This document shows, one piece after another, positions 33,150 to 47,905 of a stretch of 64,000 nucleotides of DNA. This DNA comes from Ochotona curzoniae (lineage: Eukaryota; Chordata; Mammalia; Lagomorpha; Ochotonidae), in assembly GCF_017591425.1 (NCBI RefSeq), contig NW_024464918.1, positions 27,246,001 through 27,310,000 on the forward strand. Direction: 5' to 3'. Position numbers and translations under genes: made by a program. The notes beneath the pieces are model-generated. The model had not been told where the DNA came from and did not search any database. It saw only the letters and a list, made by a program, of their open reading frames with translations. Position 1 is the stretch's first letter; every line of letters begins with the position of its first letter.

Positions 33150-34160
33150 CCCGCAGGGTCCGGCTGCCGGCCCACGTGGGGCCCACACCCCAGCACCGGC
33201 CCCGGCCTCGGCCCCGCACCCCGACTCCGGCCGGGCCCCGCCCCCGCGCGGGTCTGTGACGTCAGCGCGCCCGGAGCCAATCCCGCGGCGCGGCAGGCGC
33301 GAGCTCGTTTGCATAGGCCGCCGGCCATCACGGCTCCTTAAAGACGCCGCGTGTTATAAACAAGGAGATGTGGGGCAGGCGGGCCGTGAGGTCATCGTGC
33401 GGCCGCGGCTCGGGGCGGTGACGTCATCCCAGGACGCCTGCCGGGGGCCCGGGCTCGCAGGGTCAGCGGCCAGCGCCGGGGCCGGCTGCGGAAGTCAGGC
33501 TCGCCGCGTCCGGCCCCCAGGAGGGGGGACCATGACACAGTAAGTCCGGGCGGGCTGCGGCTCGGCCGGCGGGAGAGGCGCGTGTGCGGGGCCAGCAGGG
33601 AGCCGCGGCCGAGGCCTCCTTCCCACCCTGGGGTCCCCATCTTTGTCGGCGCGCCTGGCCCCGCCCCTCGCCTGCACGAGGGCTGCGGTCCCTTTAAGCG
33701 CGAAGGTGGGGGCGAGGAGGAGGAGGTTTAAATTTTTTTTTTTCTGTGTGGTCAAGATGGCGGCGCTCGAGTCACGTGCCCCGCTGCGGGATGTGATTGG
33801 CTGGCGGCGCGCGCGTGGGGCGGAGCTCCGGCGGGCGCGCTCCCGCGAGTTTCCCCGCCGGCCCCGCGCGCGCGCGCGCCCCCGCCGCGCCGAATGTTGT
33901 GAATCAAACGTGGGATTCGTTCCATTCCCCGGCCGCGGCGGACAGTTCTTAAAGGGCCAGCGGCGTCCTGCGCCGAGGAGGAGCTGGGCCGCGCGCGGGC
34001 CTCGCCGGGCGGACACAACAAAGAGCGAGGGCCCCGGAAGGCGCCGGGCTGCCCCCGGACAGGGGGTGGGTGGGGAGCGCATTGTTCCCCCTCGGCCCGG
34101 CCTGGCCATCCCAGACGGGGGAACAAAGGAGGCATCGTGCGGCCCGAGGTGAGTCCGAGC
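33150..34160 (+). promoter_or_regulatory. RNF44: RNF44 CpG-island promoter region
   Basis: A CpG-dense kilobase just upstream of RNF44. Visible elements: CRE-like TGACGTCA at about 33257 and 33419, CCAAT at about 33276, an octamer-like TTTGCAT at about 33309, a TATA-like TTATAAA at about 33354, a YY1-type AAGATGGCGG at about 33754, CACGTG at about 33774 and an inverted CCAAT (ATTGG) at about 33797. Two donor-like sites follow: CACA|GTAAGTCC after 33539 and CCCGAG|GTGAGTCC after 34149. The mix suggests at least two start regions; the exact start sites cannot be read from sequence. Confidence 0.8.
33880..34149 (+). other. RNF44: Likely RNF44 non-coding first exon (start uncertain)
   Basis: Sequence ending at a strong donor CGGCCCGAG|GTGAGT at 34149/34150. 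It lies in the CpG island and has no start codon continuing into RNF44. A 10-bp inverted repeat lies at 34082-34091 and 34117-34126. The 3' edge is supported by the donor; the 5' edge is a guess. Confidence 0.55.
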
Positions 34161-34518
34161 CGGCGCCCCCGGGTCCCCCCAGTCGCGCACCCCTCAAAGT
34201 CCTGTTTTCCCTCCTCCCGTGCTGGGACGGCACCCGTGACCCCACTGGCTGCGCAGGAGTTAATCCGAGGATGCCCGGACTGGGAGGGGTCCCCGCGCAC
34301 CCCCAAGCCCGGGTTGCGGGGCTCCCCTGTCCCGAGGGCTGAGCTGCGGTTGGCGAGGAGGGAGCCGCCCCCTCCCCCTGCGGCCGCCACTTCCTTTGTT
34401 GTTGCTTTTGTCTCACGCCGCGCACATGGTCCGGGAGCCTCGGCTCTTAAAGTCACAGCGCTCCGGCCCGGGCGCTGCAGGCTGGCCTCCCGCCCCGGCA
34501 GCTCCCAGAGGCGGGAGT

Positions 34519-34723
34519 GGGGCGCAGGGGCGCGAGGGAGGAGGCACCCCCGGTGGGGCGCAGGGGTGCAAAGGAGGTACCCCTAGTGGGGCGCAGGGGC
34601 TCGAGGAAGGAGGCACCCCTAGTGGGGCGCAGGGGTGCAAAGGAGGTACCCCTAGTGGGGCGCAGGGGTGCAAAGGAGGCACCCCTAGTGGGGCGCAGGG
34701 GCTCGAGGAAGGAGGCACCCCTG
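34519..34723. repeat. Alternating 33/36-bp minisatellite in RNF44 intron 1
   Basis: Six units, each opening 'ggggcgcagggg', in the order 36, 33, 36, 33, 33, 36 bp (34519, 34555, 34588, 34624, 34657, 34690). The 33-bp type has 'tgcaaaggaggtacccct' or a near match; the 36-bp type has 'ctcgaggaaggaggcacccc'. All lengths are multiples of three, which keeps open frames through it without implying coding. Confidence 0.92.
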
Positions 34724-37529
34724 GGGGCCCCCCCATGCCCGGGCCTGGTGCCTGCGGAAGCTCTCCCCACCACTAGCACCACCCGAGGCTGTGCCCCGCG
34801 GGAATGCTGCGGTTCCCTCCCCCACTAACGGGACCATCTGGGTTCTCTTCTGGCTTTATTTGGGACGAAACCTCGGCACCCCCATGTACGGAGGTGGCAG
34901 CTGAGGTTCAGCACAGGGAAGGCATTTCCTTGGCCAAGGTCACCCCGGGAGTCTGGTTGACCGAGGACTTGGTGGGAGTCGGGATACCCACACTGGGGAG
35001 CTTCGCCTAGGGGAAAGGGGGTGCTGCCCTTTCCCTGGGAGAGGGCGTGTCTCTTCCTCCTGTGGGGCCCAGGGCAGCGCCTACCCGGGCGAGGTTGAAC
35101 TTGGTTAGGGGCGCAAGGCAGCACACAGGTGTGAGCAAGTAGGGAGGGGGCCACCAGGGCACTCTTGCTGTTTGACCTTGAGGAGGTGGGTGGTGGGAAA
35201 TACTTCCGTACTTCCTTCCTTCCTGGCCTGAGCCGGGAGGCCAGCGGGGGAGCTGGAAGGTGAGGAAAGCTGAACCTGGGCTTTGGGCCTCAATTGTCTC
35301 CGCTGTGAAGTGGGTGTGTCCTGTCTGCCACCGCCCACCCTGCGTTTCCAAGCCCACGCAGCTCCTTCCCTTGACCCGCTTGCACTTGGCCTGGAGGGGT
35401 TGGGGGCAGACCTTGCCTGTGCCCTGGGAGGTGGTGGTGGTGAAGCTGCTGCACAGGGGACCTGAACCTGGCATTGGCTCCGTAGCTGTTCTTGGGGTCT
35501 CTGTATGGTCAGTTTATCTATTTAGGATTTATTTATTCTACCTGAGAGCCCGAGTTTTAGGGAGAGCGTGGGAGAGAGCAAGAGAGCTCTTCCATCTGCT
35601 GGTTCACTCCCCAAATAACCCCAACAGCCAGAGCTGGACCAGTCTGAAGCCAGGAGCCAAGAGGCTTTTCCTGGTCTCCCATGTGGGTGCTGGGGCCCGA
35701 GGCTGGACCATCTTTCCCTGCTTTCTCAGGCTGTGATCAGGGAGCTGGATGGGAAGTACAACAGCCAGGACTGGAACTGGTGCCTGAGTGGGACGCCAGC
35801 ACGCTGGGTCAGAGTGCAGGGGAGAGGGGGCCAGCGTGCTTCTAGCTGGCTGGCTGTGAACCTCTCGGACACACTGGGCTCCTTTTGCCCCGAGGCTGCA
35901 GGGTCCACTGTTATACATGGCCTAAGGATGTGGGGCCTGTCTTTGCTCTGGTTTTCTCTCTCAGGCCATCTGGGGCTCCCCAGGCACCTCTGAGCTGCAG
36001 CAGAGGGTCCCGGACCTGGCCGTGCCTTAGAGACCACTGGGAGATAAGGAGAAAAATCTCTGACTTTGCTCTCTCCCTGCACCTCTCCAAAGATCCTGAT
36101 GCAGAAGGGGCAGGCGTGGGCTGGCGGTCCTGTGGCATGGGGATCTCTCCCAGGTCTCCCTTGGCCCCTGTTCTGCTTGGCTGAGGTATGGGCTGGGGTC
36201 AGGAGGCTGCATGTGTAAGGATGCATGCTTGGCCCCCGCTCCTTAGCCCGGAGTCCCCCGTGGTGGGCGGCCAGAGAGGGGCAAGAAAACCCACCATGGG
36301 CAGCACCTGCCCGGCAGGACAGGACTCACCGTCTGTTTCCCCTCCCACAAAAGGCTGCAGGGCTTTTTGGTTTGGTTTGGTTTGGTATTTTTTCCCCCCT
36401 TCTCTTTGTAAACCCCTCATGATCTACCCGTCAGCTCTGCTGCCAGAAGTGGCCTGGGCACCTGGGCTCTGCTACACACGGAGCAAGGAGGTGGTGTGGG
36501 GGGAGTGTGGGCTGCGGCCTGGCCCGGCGCTGTTCTAGAAAGCGGAGAGGAGTGGAAACAGTTCCTAGTGACTAAGCCTGGAGGAAGGTGCTCAGCTGCC
36601 CCTTGCCTGGGCTCCCTCTGAGCCCTCTGGCCTCCCTGGCTGTGCCACTTCAGGATGCCCTGGGGCTTTGTGAGATGGACAAGGGGGGCGGGGGCAGGAG
36701 CAGCCTAGGACTGGGCCCGCTCATCTCCTCTCAGCTTTACCTAGGGCCTGACAGCTTCCTGAGTTTTCCGTGCCCCGTCTTAGGAGTTAGTGGAGACACC
36801 TGGAGCTGAACCAGGTCTCCTCTCCCGCTCGCCCTGCCATCCCCCCACCCGGGTGGGGGGCCCAGCCTGCTGCTGCTCCACTTCCTGTCTTGGGTTCTTG
36901 CTTCCCTTTCTTCTCCCACCTGCCACTCTGGGGACTCTGGCTGCACAGGGAAGCTAGCCTCCCACCTGCCTTCACCTTCTCCTGGGAAGGCCTGGGCCAG
37001 GGCACCCGCCGTGACTGCTACCATAGCAGGGAGAGAAGGCTGACAGCCCCCCTGCTGCCCTTGACAGCCTCTTCTTGGCCTCCACTTTCACTTCTGTGAA
37101 ATGGGCCCACCAGGCCTTCTTGAAGGCTGGATGAAGTCACAGGAGGGTGGGCACTAATGAAAAAGATGGTGTGACTCTCGCTTTGTGGCGGAAAGCACCG
37201 AGGCAGGAACCAAGTTAGACCCTTCTGCTAAGGGAGCCAGGCTCAGGCCCAGGCCCAAGACAACCCAGGGGGTTGGAGTAGGGAAGCTGGAGCCCCAGGG
37301 ACAGCTCCCAGGGTGAGGTGGGCTCACTTGAGGTGGGAACCAGCTGGCCCAGGTGCTGTTGGCCAGGCCTCAGACTCATCCCATCCCAGCGAGCAGGCAG
37401 CTGAGTCCTACAGAGGCTGCCCCTGCTCCGTCTGCCCCAGCGTGCACAGGGGCTCTGCCTCTTCACACCACAGGCCAGAGAAGGGGGGAGGCTTGCCGTG
37501 CCTCAGTTTCCCCCTTTCTTGCCTCCTAG
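34724..37529 (+). other. RNF44 intron 1
   Basis: Intron between the likely non-coding first exon and the first coding exon. Apart from one SINE (35521-35812) and the minisatellite at its start, I see no further element. Confidence 0.65.
35521..35812 (-). mobile_element. CSINE in RNF44 intron 1
   Basis: 'ttccatctgctggttcactc', 'gtctcccatgtgggtgctgg', 'agggagctggatgggaagta'. Confidence 0.88.
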
Positions 37530-42415
<4,886 letters not shown>

Positions 42416-42563
42416 TCAAGCTGCCGTTGGCTACATGTGTTTCTTCGGTGGGAAGCGGAGGGCAGGGAGAAGTGTCGTCAGCTATGGAGCCTGGGCTGGA
42501 TTCCCTCAGGCTGTTTGCAGGAGGCAGCAGCATCGCTTACCAGAGTCCTGAAATGTGGGTTCT

Positions 42564-42799
42564 GGGGGCCCAGTGCAATGGCTCACCTTGCACACACCCG
42601 CATCCCATATGGGCACCAGTTCATGTCCCAGCTGTTCCACTTCCCATCCAGCTTCCTGCTTGTGGCCTGGGAAAGCAGTCGAGGATGGCCCAAAGCCTTG
42701 GGACCCTGTACCCATGTGGGAGACCCAGGAGAGGCTCCAGCTCCACTCAGCTGTGCATGTTGTAGCCACTTGGAGTGAGTCAGCGGATGGAGGAATCTT
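42564..42799 (+). mobile_element. CSINE, 3' end lost against a reverse copy
   Basis: 'gcatcccatatgggcaccag', 'gggaaagcagtcgaggatgg', 'gggaccctgtacccatgtgg'; runs into the T tract of the next element. Confidence 0.88.
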
Positions 42800-43120
42800 T
42801 TTTTTTTTTTTTTTAGATTGATTTTATTTTTATTGGAAAGGCAGATATATAGAGGAGAGACAAAGAGGAAGATCTTCCATCCGATGATTCACTCCCCAAG
42901 TGAGTGCAACGGCCGGTGCTATGCCTATCCGAAGCCAGGAGCCAGGAACTTCCTCCAGGTCTCCCACACAGGTGCAGGGTCCCAAGGCTTTGGGCTATCC
43001 TTGACTGCTTTCCCAGGCCACAAGCAGGGAGCTGGATGGGAAGCAGGGCTGCCGGGATTAGAACCAGCGCCCATATGGGATCCTGGCGCGTTCAAGGAGA
43101 GGACTTTAGCCGCTAGGGAA
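42798..43120 (-). mobile_element. CSINE, reverse neighbour
   Basis: 'attttatttttattggaaag', 'ggtgcagggtcccaaggctt', 'gcgcccatatgggatcctgg'. Forms a tail-to-tail pair with the preceding copy. Confidence 0.92.
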
Positions 43121-43217
43121 CTTTCAATGTAGGTTCTGGCTACATTGGGGGTCAGATCTGTCAAAAGGACTCAAGGGTTTGCTTTCTTATGGCCTAGTCC
43201 CGTTGCCGCCCGTTCCC

Positions 43218-43478
43218 ACTAAATATTTGGAAGAAAAAGCAGAGAACTTGAAAATGCTGGTTCACTCTTCAGATGCTTGCCACAGCTGAGGTTGGGTCAG
43301 GAGTCTGGGTTCCCTACAGGGGTGACAGGGATCCACATGTTTGAGCCATCACACACTGCCTTCCCAGTGCATCAGGAGGAGGCGGGGTTGGAGGTAAGCA
43401 GGGAGGACTTGAACTTGGTGCACAGGAGCCAGTGTAACAGGTTGTGGCGTATCATGCCATGCCACACTGCTGGGCCAT
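43218..43478 (-). mobile_element. CSINE, degenerate
   Basis: 'aaaatgctggttcactcttc' and a 5' end near 'ccacactgctgggcc'. Confidence 0.68.
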
Positions 43479-44105
43479 GGTTCTCATGAGCTCTCTGTGC
43501 AGGCAGCTTCATTTTCTTAATTCAGTGTCACCTTGAGAAAAACCACTTTTCCCAAGAATTCCATCAATATTTCTGGGATTAAGCCTTGTAAAGGTAACTT
43601 TGGTTCGATGGTTTATCTGAATCATTTGCTACTCTTGGCACTAGAATGGGCCATTAGCAGGGCCTGTGTTACATATCCCATCTTCACCCATGGACACCTC
43701 CAATACTTCCTGGAGGTGACTCAAACCCAGTGGGAAACAGGGATGCAGTCCTCTCGCCTTTGTGACTGCACCTGCGGGAACATTGGCTGCAGCTCGCTTA
43801 GTACCACGGCCCTTGTGTCTGGTGCCACCAAACAAAGCCTTGATCGAACAATGTCGGTCTTGATATCTGCAGATGAGGGGACAAGATCAATCGGGTGATC
43901 CCTTAAGTATGTTGCAGGAAGTATCCAGTGGTGTCTAATAGGGTTTGCTCATTTTGTTTTTCCAAATTCCCATTCTTTAAAAGGTGAAAAGATCCCAGAT
44001 GCATAAAGGGCATATTTGAGAATGGAGTGAATCAAAGGTGAGAACGGCAAGTGTTTCTGTCTTGCCTCTGAATCCATGGGAATAGGGACTGCCCCCCCCC
44101 CCCCC

Positions 44106-45725
44106 GTTTACGTAGTTGAGGATGCATGTCCATGTGGCGTCTGACTAGGGTGGGAAGGCTTGAAGAATAGAGGAAAGTGGATGAGACAATTGCTTACAAT
44201 TTCTCTTTCTTCTTCCCGTATCTGGGGAGAGGATGGAGAGAAGGAGAGGGCTGCTCCCAGCATCCTAACTACATCAGTACCCAGGGATAGGGGACAGCCA
44301 CTCAGTGTCATCCCAGGCTCCCCAGTGTGGAGCAAGCTCTGGGGATACTTGCTAAGTGGTTTCAGTAGTTCTCTGGTTTTGTTGCTCCAAGGATGAGGAA
44401 ATCCTTCCAAGGTCCATTGGCCGACATAGTCCACCCTAGAGTCTCCATGTACCCAGATACTTGCTGTCGAAGCTCGGCCAAGAGCTCTGTCCGTTGTGTC
44501 CCGCCCTCCGTCCTCTGCCAAGGTACTAGCTGTCCTCTGCAGGCCTCAGTGAGCTGTCATGGCCCCCATATGCATCTGCGCATGTCACAGGCAGCAGCAA
44601 CTGAGGAGGCCCATCCTCACACTAAACTCTGTGGTTGGATTTCTGAGTCCAGTGGTCTAGTTGGAAGAGTCCCCCAAGGAAACCTTGCCAGTGGTGACCC
44701 CAGATCTGACTCTGGTCTGTGTGAGCCAGTGTAGAGTCTGGCTCAGTCCATCACTCACATTAATGGATGTAGTTGTCAGTTAGTTCTGCCTTCAGCCCCA
44801 TCTCAGATATCAACCAGGGGCTGCTGTGACCCACCCCGGCACTACCCAGCATGCACTTGGCCCTCGTGCACAGCAGCAGGAACTGCAACCTAGTCAAGGA
44901 GCTACCATCAGGCCTACCCCCATGGCTCCAACACATGTCGGTGTGTGCAGCAAAGTGGTCCAATCATCCTATTTCGCTTTTGTACACATCAGTGGGTGCT
45001 GCAGCCTAGCCCAACTGACCCCACTGTGCAGCCCACACTTGTGCTGGCAGGTGCTACTGCCTGTCTAGCCAGACGCTCCCCCAGCCCTAGTTTTCAGGCT
45101 CACCAGTGGAGCTGCAGCCAGAGGGGTGCCCACAGTGTCTCTACGAGGTCCACTCCCAGCCCCAGATCTTGCATTTTCCAGGTGGTTCTGTGGTCTAGCT
45201 TGACAGGACTTGCCCTTATTCCCAGCCCCTGCAGCCCCCTACTGGGCTCACCTCCCACCTCCCCCAGGGTCTCACACGTGCTAATGGGTGCAGTGGCCCA
45301 GTCTGGCACAGCCTGCCTCACTTCAGCATTCATTGGCAGGTGTTGCAGCCTGGCTCAGCCTGGCCTGCCCTCAGGTTCAGTCCATGGTGATGGGTGCTGC
45401 TGCCTAACCCAGCCCAGCCAGGCCACAGTACAGGCCCTAATGTGAAGTGGCTGGTGTTGCAGGCACACTTGGCCTGTCCTGCACTCCATCCTAGTTCTCA
45501 TCTCTGCTAGCGGCTGTTATGAACTGGACAGGCCTGGCCCACCCCCAGACCTGACCCACAGGTACGCCATGAGTACTGTACCCTGGCCTTGCCTGGGCTG
45601 CTCCCAGCCTCAGTTCTTGTGCTCACTTGCAGGGACTGTGTCTTGACAGAGGAGTTCCCCAAGCCTCTTTATCAGGTCACTTCCCAGTCACAGATCTGTG
45701 TACACCAGAGGGTTCTTGGCCGAGC
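44106..45725 (-). mobile_element. Unclassified lagomorph interspersed repeat, copy 3 (longest)
   Basis: The minus strand encodes SIWVHGDSRVDYVGQWTLEG, similar to copy 2. It has a long GC-rich subrepeat array (44.81-45.72 kb) like copy 1. A C14 run marks its left edge. Confidence 0.6.
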
Positions 45726-45755
45726 CTGACGCGGCTCACTTCTTGTTCTGACAAG

Positions 45756-46024
45756 GACAATGAGACAGAGAAAGGTCTTCCATCTTCTGGTTCACTCCCC
45801 CAAATGGCCACAATGTCCAGAGCTGAGCAGATCTGAAGTAGGGAGCCAGGAGCTTCTTCCAGCCTACCTACCATGTGGGTGCAGGGGCTCAAAGAATTGG
45901 CTCATCCTCTGCTACCTTCCCAAGGTCACAAGCTAGGAGTGGAATCAGAAGTGGAGCAGTTAGGACGGTGCCCATATGGGATACCGATGTCACAAGCAGA
46001 GGATGCTATCACATGCCAGACCCT
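45756..46024 (-). mobile_element. CSINE
   Basis: 'ggtcttccatcttctggttc', 'gtgcccatatgggataccga'. Confidence 0.82.
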
Positions 46025-46029
46025 TCCTT

Positions 46030-46395
46030 GTTTCTTGACCCTGCTTTCTGGGAAGGCAATGCTTGGGTCTCTACCAAGCCCTTGGGAGATGCAGGCAGAG
46101 CTCCTGGCTCCTGGCTTTGGAGCTGGCTGCTGTGGCCAGTTGGAGGATCTCTTTTCTTGTATTTCCAAATCAATAAATCCTGTTTCTAATCCTCTGCTTT
46201 CCCAGAGAGCTGAGTCACAAGTGGGGCAGCGCACCCAGCTCCCTGCTGTGGCAGCAGAGGACGGCACAGAGCTGTGGGACCCTGCACCCCCACGGGAGAT
46301 CAGAAAGAAGCTCCTGGTCCTCATCAGCTCAGCACGAGTCTGGGACCTAAAGCAGCACATGGAAGATATTTCTCTCCTATCTATAAAATTTTTAA
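46030..46395 (+). mobile_element. Two CSINE fragments in tandem
   Basis: First fragment 46030-46195 ('gctcctggctcctggctttg', 'aaatcaataaatcc'); second 46196-46395 ('ggaccctgcacccccacggg'). Confidence 0.65.
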
Positions 46396-46712
46396 AAAGA
46401 GTTATGAATTTTTATTATAAAGTCAGATATACAGAGAGGAGGAGAGACACAGAGGAAGATCTCCGGTCTGATGATTCACTCCCCAAGTGGCCGCAATGGC
46501 CGATGCTGTGCCAATCTGAAGCCAGGAGCCAGGAACTTCCTCCAGGTTTCCTATCCGGGTGCAGCATCCCAAGGCTTTGGGCTGTCCTTTCCCAGGACAC
46601 AAGCAGGGAGCTGGATGGAAAGTGGAGCTGCTGGGATTAGAACCGGTGGCCATATGGGATCCCAGTGCTTTCAAGGTGAGGACTTTAGCTGCTAGGCCAC
46701 TGTGCCAGGCCC
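46393..46712 (-). mobile_element. CSINE
   Basis: 'gaatttttattataaagtca', 'gggtgcagcatcccaaggct', 'ggccatatgggatcccagtg'. Confidence 0.9.
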
Positions 46713-46829
46713 TTTCTCTGTAAATCTTAAAAAAGAAAAAATCTTAAAAAAAAAAAAAGTGCAGCAACTCAGACCTGACCTAGAGCATATGTGATGTTAG
46801 CACTGCAGGGCAGGACAGCAGAGCATGCC

Positions 46830-47046
46830 TTTTACCCACTAGCTTATTCCCCAGACAGCTGCAACCAGGTATGGGCCAGGTAAGTCAGCCAGGAGCCACA
46901 AACTCCATCTGGGTCTCCTAGGCGGGTGGCAGAAGCAGATGTGTTGCTTCGCTGGACAAATGCGCAGGAAGCTGATTGGCCGAGCAGGCAGGAGGGGAAC
47001 CTGCACCGTTGACAGGGGCTGGTGGCACTGGCTGTGCCAATGTCAG
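46830..47046 (-). mobile_element. CSINE fragment, older subfamily
   Basis: 'ccactagcttattccccaga', 'ctgggtctcctaggcgggtg', ending 'ggctgtgccaatgtc'. Confidence 0.65.
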
Positions 47047-47899
47047 CCCCTTCAGTGGCTTCTTCTGACCTCAGGTGAGTAAGTTCTTGTACAGTTGCTA
47101 GACTGGCTGGCAGGTGTTCAGCTTGCATTTCACGTGTACACTGAACACATGAAAGCCCCAGTTCTCTCGGTAAGCAACAGGACCGACTGCGGATGGCAAG
47201 AACCTTTGACAGGAAAGAGCTCTTTGTAGAAGAGCAGGTCAGTGGGGACCAGAAAGGTAGAGAACTTGGCACTAAACTCTCCTCTTTCTTACAAATCAAC
47301 ATATGAGCAAAGCCCTAAGGGGACATTCCTACAGTGCAAAACCTGCTGCTTTTTTCCAGCCACTTCTTTGCAAGGACACGGGCTAAACCAATACAATTGA
47401 CCAATATCTCAAAAAAACAAAACAAAACAAAACAAAAAACCCCAAGTCACCACTGTAAGAAAATATACTTCAAAATGAGAGAGTCTTCATTAAACCTCAT
47501 GGAAAAAAGTCATGAAATCATGTTAAGCATCTCAAAATTTAGGGCACCAAGGTAAACTTACCTTTGAAGTCTGTTGCCCTTGAACTCTGCCTCCCGGTAC
47601 ATTCCCGTGGAGAAGGGGAACATTTATTGGGTTTCAGGCAGGATCAGGATGCAGTCTACAAACCCAGCTCGAGACAAACGGTATTGCCTTTATGTACAGT
47701 TGGAGATGTTCAAGGGAAGTCAGAGAGTCCGCCCGAGGTCACCAGAACGTGGGAGGTGATTCTTCTCACTTCTTTGACAATTCAACGCCTGGATCTCTCC
47801 CTGCCCAAGGCTGGTTTCTAACCTTTCCTTCACACACAGAAAACTCCCTACCACAACAGAAGGACTCGCAGCTGCTTATCAAAGTTTTGTTATAAAACA

Positions 47900-47905
47900 T
47901 TTAAT
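47900..47905 (-). terminator. Candidate distal FAF2 poly(A) signal (ATTAAA)
   Basis: The minus strand reads ATTAAATG here, at the edge of the SINE-free block. ATTAAA is the commonest variant signal. Proximal AATAAA candidates also exist. Confidence 0.35.

Larger units (their letters stand above)
42416..47899. other. Convergent intergenic region between RNF44 and FAF2
   Basis: Almost entirely repeats: about nine SINE copies or fragments and one long copy of the unclassified tandem-bearing repeat (44.1-45.7 kb). No exon is supported. Confidence 0.65.

Noticed and set aside
34396..34782. Frames of ~100-125 codons with repeating GGTPSGAQG-like units
   Set aside because: Unit lengths of 33 and 36 bp keep all frames open. 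The sequence is an intronic minisatellite.
44108..44521. 137-codon minus-strand frame as a possible gene
   Set aside because: Its peptide recurs at 21.8 kb inside another copy of the same repeat, so it belongs to a transposable element rather than a host gene.
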